From Actinidia chinensis (lineage: Eukaryota > Streptophyta > Magnoliopsida > Ericales > Actinidiaceae), in NCBI GenBank assembly GCA_009663005.1, contig VIGQ01000351.1:1-32649 (forward strand): a stretch of 32,649 nt of DNA, in the 5' to 3' direction. Below are positions 31,335 through 32,649 of this stretch, piece by piece (position 1 is the stretch's first letter; every line of letters starts with the position of its first letter). A program made the translations under genes and the position numbers. The notes under the pieces are model-generated. The model ran no database searches. It was not told where the DNA came from and saw only the letters and a program-made list of their open reading frames with translations.

Positions 31335-31959
31335 AGATTCACTGTATCTTGTGTAAGACAATGCAATCATAGATGCCAGGGGGGGCTAATGACAACCCAG
31401 TGCAAGCTTTTAATTGAGAGGACGAAAACATTTCAGAAAATCTTTCAAGCCTAAACTCCATAATGCTACATAAGAAATAATGAGATTAATCATTTCTTCT
31501 GGACCACAATAGACAATACCATGCACAACTAGAAGCATGTTTGCACAAAAGCACACAAATTGGATTCAACTGAACAAACTACCCATAATAGTTAATCACC
31601 CTACGAGAATTGGTAAATTTCAAAGCAGACTTTCCTGATAACATGTAAATTTAAGTAATATCGGGTTCTTTTTGCAGTGTAATAAACCTTGTTAGCAAGC
31701 TTGATATGATCATATCTATGCGATCAGCTAGTAGAGTACCCACTTCAGGAACCACCACAGAAATGACAAGAAGAAGGAGATAGTTATGGATACTTTGGTC
31801 CATGATTCCATGGTTTAATGTTAACAAACATGACAAGCACGTAGCATAACAACTCACTTAGTTCTTAATGAAAAAGCTTCAACATCTGGATAGACAAAAA
31901 CAATAAAGCGGAAAGAGTTTGTCCTATTTGAAGCCTGTTGCCAATGATCCTATACTACT

Positions 31960-32626
31960 TGTTTAGAAGAAATTGTATGTAATTAATGTAGAATACATTA
32001 TAATCCCTTTAATATAGGAGAAAAATAAAAGAAATAACTAGATAGGAAACAAGCATAAAGTAAATAAAGTAAATAAATAACATAATCAATTAGGATATAT
32101 TTAGAATATATTATAATATTCCTAAATATATTCCTAACTATATATAAATATATCCTAACATCCCCTCAAACTCAAGGTGGTAAAAACGGGAAATCAAATT
32201 TTTGGATACAATGAGGATGTGTGGTACTTCGTAGACCCGTGGGCCGCGTGGACGAAGGCGCGTGGCTCGTTGTTGTGGGTTGAGCTTGTCCGTACGATGA
32301 GTCTTTGGTTCGTCGGGTGTTCTTCTCTTGATGGGTGGGGGGATCGTAAAGAAGAGGAAAATGTGAAAAAAATAATAAAACTAAAATATCAAATAATTTT
32401 CCCGTCGATCGTGCGAAAGCGACGAAGGATTAGTCCACTAGAGCATGGCGCTATACCATGTTAGAAGACATTGTATTGAAATTAATGTATAATCCATATA
32501 AGTCCTTTTATATAGAGGAAAACAAAAAGGAATAGCTAAATAAAAAACATAATAACGTAAATAAAGTAGTATATCAATCAGAATATTTCAGAATATATTT
32601 TACTAAATATACAATATATTCTAACA
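31960..32626 (-). mobile_element. Complete miniature LTR retrotransposon (TRIM-like) in intron 1 of gene C
   Basis: 667 bp flanked by actact (31954-31959) and actact (32628-32633). Two related LTRs, 31960-32160 and 32459-32626, start TGTT(T)AGAAGA and end CTAACA. The internal part is only 298 bp. On the minus strand the LTR is followed by TGGTATAGCGCCATGC (32443-32458), close to the initiator-Met tRNA primer site TGGTATCAGAGC of copia-type elements, and the far LTR is preceded by the purine tract TTGAGTTTGAGGGGA (32161-32175). There is no gag or pol. All hallmarks of a non-autonomous TRIM are present. The same insertion site is used in gene A (1-64) but is empty in gene B. Confidence 0.85.
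32161..32458 (-). other. Internal domain of the TRIM-like element
   Basis: Carries the primer-binding-like site at its right end and the polypurine tract at its left end. The plus-strand open frame across it (from 32177) is without known relatives and probably meaningless. The GC-rich block 32230-32340 (gtgggccgcgtggacgaagg) contrasts with the AT-rich LTRs. Confidence 0.6.
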
Positions 32627-32649
32627 AACTACTAAAGGTTGATGGCAAT

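Larger units (their letters stand above)
20374..32649. repeat. Tandem duplication unit C (3' flank plus gene C, cut by the window end)
   Basis: The partner of unit B (6017-15770), in the same orientation. It is longer because of insertions at 22985-26930, 30450-31334 and 31960-32626. The final 23 bases (aactactaaaggttgatggc...) return to intron 1 sequence equal to 15184-15205 in B and 64-88 in A. Confidence 0.85.

Noticed and set aside
32177..32464. 95-codon plus-strand open frame as a gene
   Set aside because: It spans the TRIM interior, primer-binding site and LTR start, on the strand opposite to the element.

Overview
The window looks like nuclear DNA of a flowering plant, probably a eudicot. 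It is AT-rich, has short exons with GT/AG introns, carries many plant transposon types (Helitron, hAT-type MITEs, copia-type miniature LTR element, long Gypsy-type LTR), and holds a plant-specific gene family. No bacterial-style gene, rRNA, tRNA or CRISPR array was seen.

The only genes I can name are copies of one family, all on the minus strand: hypersensitive-induced reaction (HIR) proteins, plant SPFH/prohibitin-domain membrane scaffold proteins linked to immune cell death. Three copies lie head to tail. Gene A shows only exon 1 (265-459); the rest lies beyond the left edge. Gene B is complete, with five exons from 15613 down to 11960. Gene C shows exons 2-5 (30232 down to 28202); its exon 1 lies beyond the right edge. 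Recognisable family sequence runs through all five exon positions, with GT/AG borders at most of them. Nearly every exon carries a frame break, and both visible 3' exons lack the same part of the C-terminal region. B also has an expanded coiled-coil-coding tandem repeat.

Layout: 1-64, end of a miniature LTR element in intron 1 of A; 65-620, A intron 1, exon 1 and leader; 735-2488, microsatellite and a tandem Helitron array upstream of A; 2500-3215, an ACCGG-rich repeat; 3240-3830, a segment related to 16810-17430; 3830-6015, mostly unassigned AT-rich DNA with an extreme poly-G/poly-T tract at 4502-4642; 6017-15770, repeat unit B (3' flank plus gene B); 15790-19960, retroelement-like DNA between units; 19998-20265, a 126-bp tandem repeat; 20374 to the end, repeat unit C (3' flank plus gene C), enlarged by a nested insertion at 22985-26930, a solo-LTR-like insertion at 30450-31334 and the miniature LTR element at 31960-32626.

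Units B and C align over their length but differ by very frequent short insertions and deletions, in coding and non-coding DNA alike. That is what an uncorrected long-read assembly would give, so the frame breaks in the genes may be partly sequence error. Larger differences (transposon insertions, repeat expansion, exon deletions) cannot be explained that way.
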